This document shows, one piece after another, positions 55,169-64,000 of a DNA stretch of 64,000 bases (within the stretch, counting starts at the first letter, position 1; each line of letters opens with the position of its first letter). The DNA is from Sphingopyxis macrogoltabida. GTDB lineage: Bacteria > Pseudomonadota > Alphaproteobacteria > Sphingomonadales > Sphingomonadaceae. Position numbers and translations under genes: made by a program. The notes under the pieces are model-generated. The model was not told the DNA's origin. It was given only the letters and a program-made list of their open reading frames with translations, and did no database searches. The stretch is from assembly GCF_001307295.1 (NCBI RefSeq), contig NZ_CP012700.1, positions 4,467,001-4,531,000 on the forward strand, given 5' to 3'.

Positions 55169-56122
55169 TCAGCCGCGCAGCCCCGCGCGCGCCATGCGGC
55201 GATAGAGCGTCGCGCGCCCGATACCGAGCAGCCGCGCCGCCTCGCTGGCATTGCCGCCCGCCTGCGCCAGCGCCTGGCGCAGGATCGTCCGGTCGGCCTG
55301 TTCGAACGACGGCGCCGCATCGCCGCCCATCAGTTGCGCGACCGGGCGCGGGCGTTCGAGCATCGCGTCGGTGACACCCAGCCGCTGGCGCGCCGCGCGG
55401 CTGGCGCCGATCACCAGGTCGTCGCGGTCGGCGGCCAGCAATTCCCAGCCGGCGGGTGCATCGCCGAGGAAGATGATCCGCGCCCCCTCGAAATGGCGGC
55501 AGAAATAGTCGCGCTCGATCCGCCGCGCCGCGTCGCGGACTAGCGCGCCGACTGCCTCGGCCATCGCCGGGCCATGGTCGTCGCGGCAGCTCGACACGTC
55601 GAGCGCCGCGATCAGCCGCCCGTGCGGGTCGTGCACCGGCGCATCCATGCAACTGATGTCGATGTTGCGGCTCGCGAAATGCTGGTCGCGGTGGATGATC
55701 ACCGGCTTGTCCTCGAACAGACAGGTCCCGATGCCGTTGGTGCCCTCCTCGGCCTCGCCCCAGCGGCCGCCGGTGACCAGCCCCGCCTCGGCAAAGCCGC
55801 CCTCGTCGCCGTCGCCGATCCGGTGGTCGAGGATCGCGCCGCTCGCGTCGCTCAGAAAGACGCCGCAGCCCGACCGCCCGACCGCGCGGAACATCTGGTC
55901 GAGCACCGGGATAGCCACCGCCAGCAGCGGTTCGTGCGCCTCGCGCCGCTCGGCGATCGCGCGCGCATCGAGCAGCTCGCGCTTGCCTTCGGATGCGGGG
56001 TCGAGCCGGTGGTGCAGCGCCGAGCGGCACCACGACGCCGCGACCGGCGACACCGCCGCGCGGCGCGGCGAGCGCACCGTGTCGAACACCTGTTCGGCGT
56101 GCTGATGGGATGCCTCGGTCAT
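55169..56122 (-). CDS. GAF-domain transcriptional regulator with Fis-type HTH (AcoR-like, no AAA+ domain)
   Basis: A 317-residue protein. The N-terminus is [12 protein letters not shown], the GAF domain spans about 60-195 (N-G-I-G-T-C-L-F-E and [10 protein letters not shown]) and a C-terminal Fis helix-turn-helix ends [20 protein letters not shown]. Full AcoR proteins have a sigma-54-activating AAA+ domain between these; it is missing, so it cannot remodel RNA polymerase and should act by other means. Likely senses an aldehyde or acetoin-like signal. Confidence 0.9.
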   Translation of the reverse strand: MTEASHQHAEQVFDTVRSPRRAAVSPVAASWCRSALHHRLDPASEGKRELLDARAIAERREAHEPLLAVAIPVLDQMFRAVGRSGCGVFLSDASGAILDHRIGDGDEGGFAEAGLVTGGRWGEAEEGTNGIGTCLFEDKPVIIHRDQHFASRNIDISCMDAPVHDPHGRLIAALDVSSCRDDHGPAMAEAVGALVRDAARRIERDYFCRHFEGARIIFLGDAPAGWELLAADRDDLVIGASRAARQRLGVTDAMLERPRPVAQLMGGDAAPSFEQADRTILRQALAQAGGNASEAARLLGIGRATLYRRMARAGLRG

Positions 56123-56163
56123 CGATCCTCTCGCCGCCATCATGCGCTTTACCGCCGCCAGCG

Positions 56164-57246
56164 TCAAATCGGGTCGCGATCCGTGGCCTGCGCCGCCTTT
56201 CGCCGCTGCCGCCACGAAGGCGTCTTCTTCACTTCGGCTACCCCGTCTGCGACCGGCGGCGTCAGCGGCACCGCCGGCACCCGCTCGCCGCGCGCCTCGG
56301 CCGCCTCGATCCACGCCAGATAGGCGTCGGGAATATCGCCCCCCGCCGAAACCCAGTCGGCCTCGCCCGCAAAGCGCTGCACCGGCTCGGCATCGGCCGG
56401 CCCCTCATGCACCTGCAACGGCCCGTAATAGGGCATGGCCTTGTCATCCATCCGCACCAGTTCGACGCCCGGATCGCCGAGCTGCATCGCGATCGCGTCG
56501 GGTCCGCCCGCATCGACGGCGGCGATCAGCGCCCGCTGCCGTGCGGCGAGCGCGAGCAATGCCGCGTCGATCTCCGCCGTCGCCTGCGCGTCGAGCGCCA
56601 CCCCGCCGAAACCGTCCAGCAGCGCCGCCGCCGCATCTTGCCCCGCCGCCGGATCGCCCGTCCCCGCCGCGCCCCCGTGGATCACCGTCCGCACCGTCGT
56701 CGTCGACGCCTCGGCCACCGCGCCCGCCGCCGCGGCGTCTCCGACGCCAACCTCCGTTTGTCCTGCGGAGCCGCGCAGCGGCGTCTCGAAGGACCCGGCA
56801 CTGGCGCGCGTCGAGAAATAGTTGATCACCGTCCGCTTGCCGCCTGCATCCTGTCCGTAATGGCGCAGGCAGAACATCAGCAGCGCGTCATTGTACCGCC
56901 GCCGGAACCCCATCAGCTTCTCGCCGACAAAGACAGGCACCAGATAGCCGTCGATCGCGCGTTCGAACGCGATATCCTTCAGCCGCGCGACCCCGAAATC
57001 GAGCGCCGCCTCCCACGCCCGCCGAAAGCTCTCCGCGCCCGGCGCACGCCGCAGCGTATAGCAGTTCGTCTGCGCCATATTGACCATCGCGGCGGCGCGG
57101 CTGACCGACCCGGTATCGGCGAGCGCCCCGATAAACGCCTTCTGCCGCTCGGGCGTCCACCCGTCGTGCCGATATTTGCGCGGCACCGGCGTGAACTCGG
57201 GAAGCGGCGGCCGGGCTTCGGCCGCAATCGGTGTCCGATTCTGCAT
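56164..57246 (-). CDS. Terminase-small-subunit-like HTH protein
   Basis: A 360-residue protein. The N-terminal region has W-T-P-E-R-Q-K-A-F-I-G-A-L-A-D-T-G-S-V-S-R-A-A, the helix-turn-helix of phage terminase small subunits, followed by A-A-L-D-F-G-V-A-R-L-K-D-I-A-F-E-R-A-I. The C-terminal two thirds are Ala/Asp-rich and low-complexity with a short D-P-G-V-E-L-V-R domain. No other phage gene is present. AGGAGGG supports the ATG. Function unknown; it may be a domesticated phage protein. Confidence 0.75.
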   Translation of the reverse strand: MQNRTPIAAEARPPLPEFTPVPRKYRHDGWTPERQKAFIGALADTGSVSRAAAMVNMAQTNCYTLRRAPGAESFRRAWEAALDFGVARLKDIAFERAIDGYLVPVFVGEKLMGFRRRYNDALLMFCLRHYGQDAGGKRTVINYFSTRASAGSFETPLRGSAGQTEVGVGDAAAAGAVAEASTTTVRTVIHGGAAGTGDPAAGQDAAAALLDGFGGVALDAQATAEIDAALLALAARQRALIAAVDAGGPDAIAMQLGDPGVELVRMDDKAMPYYGPLQVHEGPADAEPVQRFAGEADWVSAGGDIPDAYLAWIEAAEARGERVPAVPLTPPVADGVAEVKKTPSWRQRRKAAQATDRDPI

Positions 57247-57420
57247 GATACGCCCTCCTGTTGGTCAAACCGGACAGGATATGACGGGGTGGAGGAATGT
57301 AGGAAAGGGGTTTGTTTATGGTTTGTTCTTCATTGATCGCTAGCGATTTTTCGCGCGACTTTAGCCAGTGTCTGTCTGATTAAGGTGGGCACCCTCTAAG
57401 AAGCGCGAAGATCTAGTTTG

Positions 57421-57688
57421 TAGGGTCAGGACCCATTAATTCCGCGTTCGAGGTTTGAGGCGATTTTGCTCAGGGCGAGGAGGAAAGGTGAGGGAATATG
57501 GATATATTTCGAACCTTTCCGACGAAGCCATGGGCAAAATCGGTCAAATCCCGAAGGGACGTCGAAATGGCTTCGATCTCCAGCCTGCGCGGCCTTGCGG
57601 GTAGCGATGCTACCCGCTGCATCCGCCCAAGCTGGATATCTTCGCCATTTCGACGCCTCGAACGTGGAATTAATGGGTCCTGACCCTA
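57421..57688. mobile_element. 268-bp palindromic element, copy 2 (MITE-like)
   Basis: Perfect 23-bp terminal inverted repeats begin TAGGGTCAGGACCC (57421-57443) and close at 57666-57688. Inner pairings correspond in position to copy 1 but differ in sequence: GCGTTCGAGG with CCTCGAACGT, GATTTTGCTCA with TGGGCAAAATC, and GTCGAAATGGC with GCCATTTCGAC. An additional perfect hairpin GCGGGTAGC/GCTACCCGC sits in the right arm. The rest of the 523-base gap shows nothing else. It borders the OLD-like gene. Confidence 0.87.
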
Positions 57689-57769
57689 GGTCCCGAATTT
57701 TCCTGGGATACTGGGGCATTGATTTTCTCAGACAGGATCGCAATTAAAAGGAAATCTGGAGCGACATTT

Positions 57770-59086
57770 ATGATACGAGCAAACGATCAGCTTATTTTTG
57801 AACCGCCGATTGCGGAATTTGTTGAATCCAGAAGCGAAGCATTTTACACAACATTTTCTGGCAGCAACAATAGTGGCAAGTCTCTAATATTGAAAAATGT
57901 AAAAATGCGATTAGGGCGGGGTGCTTACATGGCCGGTCCACATCGCTTTTATCACGTTACTGAAATTGCAACTCAGCGCTTTAATCCTAACGACTATGAC
58001 AGTTGGCACAGCAGTTTTGTTAATGAGGCCAACAACGCCGAACATAACTATGAACATAACTACATCGATCTCGGGCGAATCATAGGCGGTCTAAAGGATG
58101 TAAAGCGGGCCAAGCTGTTTAAGCTGTGCGCTGAAATGATCGGGGTTCCCTTTGCACTGAAACGGCGTGATCCCGACAATGAGTTGTCTCCTAGGTACGT
58201 TGACATGGATGGCCAAAATTTGGCAACGGGTAGCACTGGAACGCGCCTATTGATGACCCTGCTGGGCCTGTGCTTGGATGAGCAATTTCAATATCTTCTT
58301 ATAGACGAGCCGGAGCTTGGCCTATCGCCTAGACTACAAGGGGAGCTCGCTAGGTTTTTTGCGGACGCCGCCAAGCGGCAAGAGTTTTTCCCTCACTTGA
58401 AGGGGATATACGTCGCAACCCACTCTCATCTTATGCTCGACAAGCGGAACATCTCTAACAACTTCATTGTTACAAAAAATGGAGCCAAAATCGGCATCGA
58501 GCAGGTGACGACGGTGCCTCGGCTGCACAGCCTTCAGTTCAATATGCTCGGCAACAGCTTAGAGGATTTGTTCCTACCGGCCGCAATCGTAATTTGCGAA
58601 GGAAAGACCGACAGGCCGTTCATTGAGCGATCTTTTCAGCACCAATTTCCCGGTAGGCGCATACTCGTCATTGAGGGGCAGGGTGACGTGAAGCGCATAT
58701 TTCGAAATCTGTGCACTTCGCTCGGAGACATTCGCAAAAGTCCTTTCCAAGAGCGGACCTTTATCGTGCTGGACTCAGTTCATACAGCAGGAACGGCAGC
58801 CGATCTTGTCGCCATGGGTGCGAAAGCAGCCAACGTTATAGTGTGGAATAAGAACGGCATCGAATATGTATATCCTCCTCAGTTAGTCGCCCAAGCGTTC
58901 TCGTGCGGCGTAAGTAACATTGAGGATATGACGATAGACGGTGACAATCTCACTATCGGGAATATGACTTTAAGAAAGATTGACCTGTCCGATCAGGTTT
59001 TGAGTGGCATTGGTCCGGATACGACGCACGCGGATGAATTTGTGTCAAAGCTCGTAACTCCTCTAGCGCAAGCTATCGAAGCTTAG
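57770..59086 (+). CDS. Stand-alone OLD-like AAA ATPase / TOPRIM nuclease
   Basis: A 438-residue protein. An ABC-type ATPase domain has Walker A G-S-N-N-S-G-K-S (31-38), a signature-like S-T-G-T-R-L-L (155-161), Walker B L-L-I-D-E-P-E (176-182) and H-switch A-T-H-S-H (216-220). The C-terminal TOPRIM-like domain has Glu277 in V-I-C-E-G-K-T-D and Asp335 in I-V-L-D-S-V; the second Asp of the usual D-x-D is Val. Relatives include phage P2 Old and Gabija GajA. No partner helicase is nearby. The gene is AT-richer than its neighbours, implying transfer. ATG at 57770 has GGAG nine bases upstream. Confidence 0.85.
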   Translation: MIRANDQLIFEPPIAEFVESRSEAFYTTFSGSNNSGKSLILKNVKMRLGRGAYMAGPHRFYHVTEIATQRFNPNDYDSWHSSFVNEANNAEHNYEHNYIDLGRIIGGLKDVKRAKLFKLCAEMIGVPFALKRRDPDNELSPRYVDMDGQNLATGSTGTRLLMTLLGLCLDEQFQYLLIDEPELGLSPRLQGELARFFADAAKRQEFFPHLKGIYVATHSHLMLDKRNISNNFIVTKNGAKIGIEQVTTVPRLHSLQFNMLGNSLEDLFLPAAIVICEGKTDRPFIERSFQHQFPGRRILVIEGQGDVKRIFRNLCTSLGDIRKSPFQERTFIVLDSVHTAGTAADLVAMGAKAANVIVWNKNGIEYVYPPQLVAQAFSCGVSNIEDMTIDGDNLTIGNMTLRKIDLSDQVLSGIGPDTTHADEFVSKLVTPLAQAIEA

Positions 59087-59143
59087 GGTCGCCCCGTCGA
59101 AGCAGGCCATCCCCGGACGACCAATCACTGCCAGACCAAACTT

Positions 59144-59698
59144 TCATCCAACCTCCCGCCATTCCCCCAACGCCAGCTCCCCAATCTCCCACGCCCCGAT
59201 CCGCCACCGCACCAGCCGCAGCGTCGGATAGCCGACCGCGGCGGTCATGCGGCGGACCTGGCGGTTGCGGCCTTCGGTGATCGTCAGTTCGATCCACGCA
59301 TCGGGCACGCTCTTGCGGTATCGCACCGGCGGGTCGCGATCCCACAGCATCGGCGGGTCGATGCGGCGGACGGTCGCGGGGCGCGTCGGGCCGTCGTTGA
59401 GCGTGACGCCGCGGCGCAGCGCTTCGAGCGCGGCGTCGTCGGGCTCGCCCTCGACCTGCGCGAGATAGGTTTTGGGCGTCTTGTGCTTCGGCGACGAAAT
59501 CCGCGCCTGCAGCGCGCCGTCGTCGGTCAGGATCAGCAGGCCTTCACTATCCCGATCGAGCCGCCCCGCCGGATAGACGCCGGGCACGTCGATATAGTCG
59601 GACAGCGTCGCGCGCGGCCCATCCGCGCTCGCGGTCATGCTCTTGTCGGTGAATTGCGACAGCACGCCCCACGGCTTGTTGAACAGGATCGTCGTCAC
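59144..59698 (-). CDS. Pseudouridine synthase, RluE/RsuA type
   Basis: A 184-residue enzyme lacking the N-terminal S4 domain, as RluE does. The catalytic Asp lies in [14 protein letters not shown], and N-R-Q-V-R-R-M is the C-terminal signature. It isomerises one uridine in rRNA. The GTG at 59698 overlaps the stop of the upstream FAD protein by four bases, so they are coupled. Confidence 0.93.
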   Translation of the reverse strand: MTTILFNKPWGVLSQFTDKSMTASADGPRATLSDYIDVPGVYPAGRLDRDSEGLLILTDDGALQARISSPKHKTPKTYLAQVEGEPDDAALEALRRGVTLNDGPTRPATVRRIDPPMLWDRDPPVRYRKSVPDAWIELTITEGRNRQVRRMTAAVGYPTLRLVRWRIGAWEIGELALGEWREVG

Positions 59699-61308
59699 AG
59701 CATCAGGCTCCGCGCCACCGCCTCGGCGACCTTGATGCCGTCGACCGCCGCCGACAATATGCCCCCGGCATAGCCCGCGCCCTCGCCCGCCGGAAACAGC
59801 CCCGCGGTGTTCAGGCTCTGAAAATCCTCGCCGCGGGTGAAGCGCACGGGCGAGGAGGTGCGCGTCTCGACCCCCGTCATCACCACATCGGGATGGTCGT
59901 ATCCCGCGATCTGGCGCCCGAACACCGGGATCGCCTCGCGCATCGCCTCGACCGCGAAGGCGGGCAGGCATTGCGCGAGGTCGGTCGGGGTGACGCCGGG
60001 GCGATAGGAGGGGACGACGCTGCCGAGCGCGGTCGACGGGCGCCCCTTCAGAAAGTCGCCGACGCGCTGCGCGGGCGCGCGATAGTTCGATCCGCCCGCG
60101 ACGAAGGCGAGCGATTCCCAGTGCCGCTGGAAGGCGATGCCCGCGAGCGGGTCGCCGGGATAGTCGCGCGCGGGGTCGATCGCGACAACGAAGCCCGAAT
60201 TGGCGTTGCGTTCGTTGCGCGAATATTGGCTCATGCCGTTCGTGGCGACGCGGCGCTCCTCGGACGTCGCGGCGACAACGGTGCCGCCGGGGCACATGCA
60301 GAAGCTGTAGACGGTGCGGCCGTTCTTGCAGTGGTGCGAGATATGATATTCGGCGGCGCCGAGGATCGGATTGCCCGCGTCGGCGTCGAAGCGCGAGGCG
60401 TCGATCCACGATTGCGGATGCTCGATGCGGACGCCGATCGAAAAGGGCTTCGCCTCGACATGCACCCCCGCCGCCTGCAGCATCGCGAAGGTGTCGCGCG
60501 CGCTGTGGCCGATCGCCATGACGACGCGGTCGGCCTCGATATGGGTGCCATTGCTCAGGTGCACGCCCTGGACGCGGCGTTCGCCCGCGCCGTCACTGGC
60601 GATATCGAGCCCGTCGACCTTGTGCTGCCAGCGATATTCGCCGCCCAGCCCCTCGATCGTCTCGCGCAGGCTTTCGACCATCGTCACCAGCCGGAAGGTG
60701 CCGATATGCGGGTGCGCCTCGGTCAATATTTCGGGCGGCGCGCCCGCCTTGACGAACTCGGTCAGCACCTTGCGGTCGAGATGCCGCGGGTCCTTGATCC
60801 GGCTGTAGAGTTTGCCGTCGGAAAAGGTGCCCGCGCCGCCCTCGCCGAACTGGACGTTCGATTCGGGGTGGAGCACGCCGCGCCGCCACAAATCCCATGT
60901 ATCCTTCGTGCGCTCGCGCACGATCTTGCCGCGGTCGAGGATGATCGGGCGGAAGCCCATTTGCGCGAGGATCAGTCCGACGAACAGCCCGCACGGCCCC
61001 GCGCCGACGACGACCGGCCGCTTGATCCCCTTCGGCGCCTGCGTGATGAATTTATACGCGGTGTTCGGGGTCTGCTGGACGTTGCGGTCCTTGCGAAAGC
61101 GCGCGAGCACCGCACCCTCGTCCTTCACATTGACGTCGACCGAATAGATCAGCTTGATGTTCGTCTTGTCGCGCGCATCGTTGGCGCGGCGCGCGACGAC
61201 GTGGCGGATCAGCTCGCGCGGGGAAATGCGCAGCCGCCTGCAGATCGCGGCGGGCAAATCCTCCGGCGCATGGTGCAGCGGCAAGGTCAGTTCGGTCAGG
61301 CGAAGCAT
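59695..61308 (-). CDS. Large NAD(P)/FAD-dependent oxidoreductase (COG2509 type)
   Basis: A 537-residue flavoprotein. An N-terminal segment (about 1-95) precedes the FAD motif [13 protein letters not shown], then [13 protein letters not shown] and the C-terminal [15 protein letters not shown]. These are marks of the uncharacterised dehydrogenase family COG2509. Three cysteines in S-F-C-M-C-P-G-G could form a redox site. It precedes the pseudouridine synthase gene in a coupled pair. Confidence 0.88.
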   Translation of the reverse strand: MLRLTELTLPLHHAPEDLPAAICRRLRISPRELIRHVVARRANDARDKTNIKLIYSVDVNVKDEGAVLARFRKDRNVQQTPNTAYKFITQAPKGIKRPVVVGAGPCGLFVGLILAQMGFRPIILDRGKIVRERTKDTWDLWRRGVLHPESNVQFGEGGAGTFSDGKLYSRIKDPRHLDRKVLTEFVKAGAPPEILTEAHPHIGTFRLVTMVESLRETIEGLGGEYRWQHKVDGLDIASDGAGERRVQGVHLSNGTHIEADRVVMAIGHSARDTFAMLQAAGVHVEAKPFSIGVRIEHPQSWIDASRFDADAGNPILGAAEYHISHHCKNGRTVYSFCMCPGGTVVAATSEERRVATNGMSQYSRNERNANSGFVVAIDPARDYPGDPLAGIAFQRHWESLAFVAGGSNYRAPAQRVGDFLKGRPSTALGSVVPSYRPGVTPTDLAQCLPAFAVEAMREAIPVFGRQIAGYDHPDVVMTGVETRTSSPVRFTRGEDFQSLNTAGLFPAGEGAGYAGGILSAAVDGIKVAEAVARSLML

Positions 61309-61392
61309 CGTCCGCCTGTAATGCTGAACCCGGCCGGGGGAAACGCCGTTCGAAAAGAAAAGGGGCGGCCATCGCTGACCGCCTCCTGATCC

Positions 61393-63225
61393 TTATGCCG
61401 CTTCCTTCTTGCGCGACGCTTTCTTGCGCTCGTGCGGATCGAGCAGCGCCTTGCGGATGCGGATGTTCTTCGGGGTCACTTCGACCATCTCGTCGTCGTC
61501 GATATAGGCGATCGCCTGTTCGAGCGTCATGCGCTTCGGCGGGGTGAGGCGGATCGCGTCGTCCTTGCCCGTCGAACGGAAGTTCGTGAGCTGCTTCGAC
61601 TTCATCGGGTTGACCTCGAGATCCTCGGGCTTGGCGTTCTCGCCGATGATCATGCCCTCATAGAGCGCCTCGCCGGGCGAGACGAACAGGATGCCGCGCT
61701 CTTCGAGCGGGCCGAGCGCGTAGGCGACGGCCTCGCCATTGCCGTTCGAGATCAGGACGCCATTCTTGCGGCCTTCGATGTTGCCCTTGTGCGGGCCATA
61801 TTTCTCGAACAGGCGGTTCATGATCCCGGTGCCGCGCGTGTCGGACAGGAATTCGCCATGATAGCCGATCAGGCCGCGCGAGGGCCCCGAGAAGGTGATG
61901 CGCGTCTTGCCGCCGCCCGACGGGCGCATGTCGGTGAGGTCGGCCTTGCGGATCTGCATCTTCTCGACGACCGTGCCCGAATGTTCGTCGTCGACGTCGA
62001 TGACGACGGTTTCATAGGGTTCGGTGCGCTTGCCGGCCTCGTCCTCGCCGTACAGCACCTTCGGGCGGCTGATGCCAAGTTCGAAGCCTTCGCGGCGCAT
62101 CGTTTCGATGAGCACGCCGAGCTGGAGCTCGCCGCGGCCCGCGACGTCGAAGCTGTCCTTGTCGGCGCTTTCGGTGATGCGGATCGCGACATTGGTTTCG
62201 GCTTCGCGGAGCAGGCGGTCGCGGATCATGCGGCTCGTGACCTTGCTGCCCTCGCGGCCCGCCATCGGCGAGTCGTTGACGGCGAAGCGCATCGACAGCG
62301 TCGGCGGATCGATCGGCTGCGCGGCGATCGGCTCGCTGACGCTGGTGTCGGCGATCGTGTTCGCGACGGTCGCGTTGGTCAGGCCCGCGATCGCCACGAT
62401 GTCGCCCGCTTTCGCTTCCTCGACGGGGACGCGCTCGAGCCCGCGGAACGCGAGCAGCTTCGACGCGCGGCCGGTTTCGATCACCTTGCCGTCCATGTCG
62501 AGCGCGTGGATCGGCTGGTTGACCTTGACCGTGCCCGACTGGACGCGCCCGGTCAGGATGCGGCCGATGAAATTGTCGCGGTCGAGCAGCGTCGCAAGGA
62601 AGGTGAAGGGCGCATCCTCGTCGAGGCCAGGCGTGGGCACGTGCGACACGATCGTCTTGAACAGCGGCTCGAGCGTGCCTTCGCGTGCGTCGGGGCTTTC
62701 GGAGGCATAGCCGCCGCGGCCCGAGGCATAGAGGATCGGGAAGTCGAGCTGTTCGTCATTGGCTTCGAGCGCGAGGAAGAGTTCGAACACTTCGTCGAGC
62801 ACTTCGGCGGCGCGCGCGTCGCTGCGGTCGATCTTGTTGACGACGACGATCGGCTTAAGGCCGAGCGCGAGCGCCTTGCCGGTCACGAACTTGGTCTGCG
62901 GCATCGGGCCTTCCGCCGCGTCGACGAGCAGGATCACGCCGTCGACCATGCTGAGGATGCGCTCGACCTCGCCGCCGAAGTCGGCGTGGCCCGGCGTGTC
63001 GACGATGTTGATGCGCGTCTGGTCGGCGCCTTCGCCCCACTCGACGCTGGTGCACTTCGCGAGAATGGTGATCCCGCGTTCCTTTTCGAGGTCGTTCGAA
63101 TCCATCGCACGCTCTTCGACGCGCTGGTTGTCGCGGAAGGTGCCCGACTGGCGGAACAGCTGGTCGACGAGGGTCGTCTTGCCATGATCGACGTGTGCGA
63201 TGATCGCAATATTGCGCAAAGACAT
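61393..63225 (-). CDS. typA: Ribosome-associated GTPase TypA/BipA
   Basis: A 610-residue translational GTPase that assists 50S assembly, chiefly under stress. G motifs are intact: [17 protein letters not shown] and N-K-I-D. The EF-G-like domains III and V and the BipA-specific C-terminus follow. The ATG at 63225 (M-S-L-R-N-I-A-I-I) is the family start; the open frame upstream is spurious. It is divergent from the GbsR-like gene. Confidence 0.97.
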   Translation of the reverse strand: MSLRNIAIIAHVDHGKTTLVDQLFRQSGTFRDNQRVEERAMDSNDLEKERGITILAKCTSVEWGEGADQTRINIVDTPGHADFGGEVERILSMVDGVILLVDAAEGPMPQTKFVTGKALALGLKPIVVVNKIDRSDARAAEVLDEVFELFLALEANDEQLDFPILYASGRGGYASESPDAREGTLEPLFKTIVSHVPTPGLDEDAPFTFLATLLDRDNFIGRILTGRVQSGTVKVNQPIHALDMDGKVIETGRASKLLAFRGLERVPVEEAKAGDIVAIAGLTNATVANTIADTSVSEPIAAQPIDPPTLSMRFAVNDSPMAGREGSKVTSRMIRDRLLREAETNVAIRITESADKDSFDVAGRGELQLGVLIETMRREGFELGISRPKVLYGEDEAGKRTEPYETVVIDVDDEHSGTVVEKMQIRKADLTDMRPSGGGKTRITFSGPSRGLIGYHGEFLSDTRGTGIMNRLFEKYGPHKGNIEGRKNGVLISNGNGEAVAYALGPLEERGILFVSPGEALYEGMIIGENAKPEDLEVNPMKSKQLTNFRSTGKDDAIRLTPPKRMTLEQAIAYIDDDEMVEVTPKNIRIRKALLDPHERKKASRKKEAA

Positions 63226-63360
63226 GCGGAAAAAGCCTTGATGGAAGGAGGCAGCGCCCGAGGCGCCGCGAAACGCCGCGCCCCTAACAGAAGCGATGCT
63301 GCGGCGCAACGAAATTGCCGAAGTTGGCGAAGGTGCCGCACAGCGTGACGCGGCGAAGCA

Positions 63361-63384
63361 AAGTTTCAATAATTATTGAAACTT
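63361..63384. promoter_or_regulatory. 24-bp perfect palindrome, probable GbsR operator
   Basis: The centre GTTTCAATAATTATTGAAAC is extended by AA and TT to 24 bp with no mismatch. It is AT-rich in a GC-rich region and lies between divergent typA and the GbsR-like gene. It covers the candidate -35 element of the latter, so binding would block its promoter. Confidence 0.75.
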
Positions 63385-63404
63385 CAGAAATTATCCCGTA
63401 TTTG
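63376..63404 (+). promoter_or_regulatory. Promoter of the GbsR-like regulator, overlapping the operator
   Basis: TTGAAA (63376-63381) is five of six to the -35 consensus and TATTTG (63399-63404) is a moderate -10 at exactly 17 bases. The GTG start at 63411 lies six bases beyond the -10, so the transcript should be leaderless. The -35 lies within the palindrome. Confidence 0.5.
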
Positions 63405-63410
63405 AGTCGC

Positions 63411-64000
63411 GTGGAACCGTCGTCCGCCCCCGACTCTCTGTCTCCGCCGTGCCGGCTCTCCCCGCTAGCGCAGGCGTTCGTCCTGCATTTCGGCGAGATG
63501 GGGAGTCGCTGGGGGATCAACCGCACCGTGGGGCAAATCTATGCGATGCTCTTCCTCGCCGAGGTGCCGCGCCATGCCGAGGAGATCAGCGAGGCGCTGA
63601 GCCTGTCGCGCGGCAGCGTGTCGATGGGATTGAAAGAGCTCGCAAGCTGGAAGCTCGTCCAGCTCCGCCACCTGCCCGGCGACCGGCGCGACTATTATGA
63701 GACGCCGCGCGACGTCTGGGCGATTTTCCGCACGCTGGTCGAGGAGCGCAAGAAGCGCGAGATCGACCCGACGCTGACGACGCTGCGCGGGCTGATGCTG
63801 GAGCCCGCGACCGACCCCGCCGACCGCTTCGCGCAGGAACGGATGGCGGCGATGCACGAACAGATCGAGCTGCTCACCGACTGGTATGCCGAAATGCAGC
63901 GGCTCGACAACGAGCGGCTGCTGCAGCTTTTGCGGTTGGGGTCGCGTGTGGTAAAGGCGCTGGAGTTCAAGGACCGGATGCTCGGCCGCGGGAAAGGCCA
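63411..64000 (+). CDS. GbsR/MarR-family transcriptional regulator (3' end beyond the window)
   Basis: At least 196 residues are visible and the frame is open to the edge. The winged-helix part has W-G-I-N-R-T-V-G-Q-I-Y-A-M-L-F-L, A-E-E-I-S-E-A-L-S-L-S-R-G-S-V-S-M-G-L-K-E-L and Y-Y-E-T-P-R-D-V-W, characteristic of the GbsR group. These act as repressors, often of osmoprotectant or membrane-protein genes. The GTG start is set by the promoter and operator. Its targets probably lie past the end of the window. Confidence 0.88.
   Translation, partial: MEPSSAPDSLSPPCRLSPLAQAFVLHFGEMGSRWGINRTVGQIYAMLFLAEVPRHAEEISEALSLSRGSVSMGLKELASWKLVQLRHLPGDRRDYYETPRDVWAIFRTLVEERKKREIDPTLTTLRGLMLEPATDPADRFAQERMAAMHEQIELLTDWYAEMQRLDNERLLQLLRLGSRVVKALEFKDRMLGRGKG

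Noticed and set aside
61432..63348. A 638-codon plus-strand frame opposite typA
   Set aside because: Antisense shadow of an intact GTPase gene.

Overview
The window is a 64 kb stretch of high-GC chromosome from an alphaproteobacterium of the order Sphingomonadales, most like Sphingopyxis. This rests on the gene content (the leuS-lptE-holA block with a DUF3576 lipoprotein in front, an rnd-lptC-lptA block, a long TonB-dependent receptor, an Atm1-type ABC exporter, GbsR, PdeM) and on the dense intergenic hairpin repeats. No database search was run. No rRNA, tRNA, CRISPR array, phage or transposase gene is visible. About 55 protein genes fill most of the sequence.

Layout. 0-7 kb: a YkgJ-type zinc/iron-cluster protein, a YgjP-like metallopeptidase, a class A penicillin-binding protein, msrB, and a tightly overlapping three-gene operon (type III polyketide synthase, methyltransferase, FAD-dependent reductase) that looks like a small lipid or quinone pathway. 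7-12 kb: a DUF4402 secreted protein, chrA, a 270-bp palindromic element, yggS, a thiamine-phosphate-synthase-like gene and two exported proteins. 12-18 kb: leuS-lptE-holA and a Na+/H+ antiporter with an RCK domain. 18-25 kb: TonB receptor, pdeM, a two-domain aspartyl protease and a double cold-shock-domain protein. 25-34 kb: rnd-lptC-lptA, a possible 49-residue protein, an Atm1-type ABC exporter, a frameshifted beta-propeller phytase, a YbaL-type antiporter and recQ. 34-46 kb: a sulfurtransferase, a sterol-desaturase-like enzyme, a GMC oxidoreductase, a tandem winged-helix regulator facing a VOC protein, the glnK-amtB operon behind a sigma-54 promoter, and a run of small conserved genes. 46-53 kb: tldD, a second DUF4402 protein, and the ku-ligD end-joining pair. 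53-57 kb: a DUF779 / aldehyde dehydrogenase / GAF-Fis regulator cluster and a terminase-small-subunit-like protein. 57.4-59.1 kb: a visibly AT-richer insert carrying a second copy of the palindromic element and one AAA-ATPase/TOPRIM (OLD-like) gene. 59-64 kb: a pseudouridine synthase, a large FAD protein, typA and the start of a GbsR-type regulator with a 24-bp palindromic operator.

Most unusual points. (1) The two ~270-bp elements at 9042 and 57421 share a branched inverted-repeat architecture whose arms have changed in a compensatory way, so the fold rather than the sequence appears to be conserved. (2) At least five classes of intergenic hairpin repeats are scattered between genes, and a common outer module is joined to several unrelated hairpin classes. 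(3) A lone OLD-like gene in foreign-looking DNA lies next to one of the palindromic elements. (4) A putative structured RNA lies downstream of amtB. (5) Several promoters appear to give leaderless or near-leaderless transcripts.
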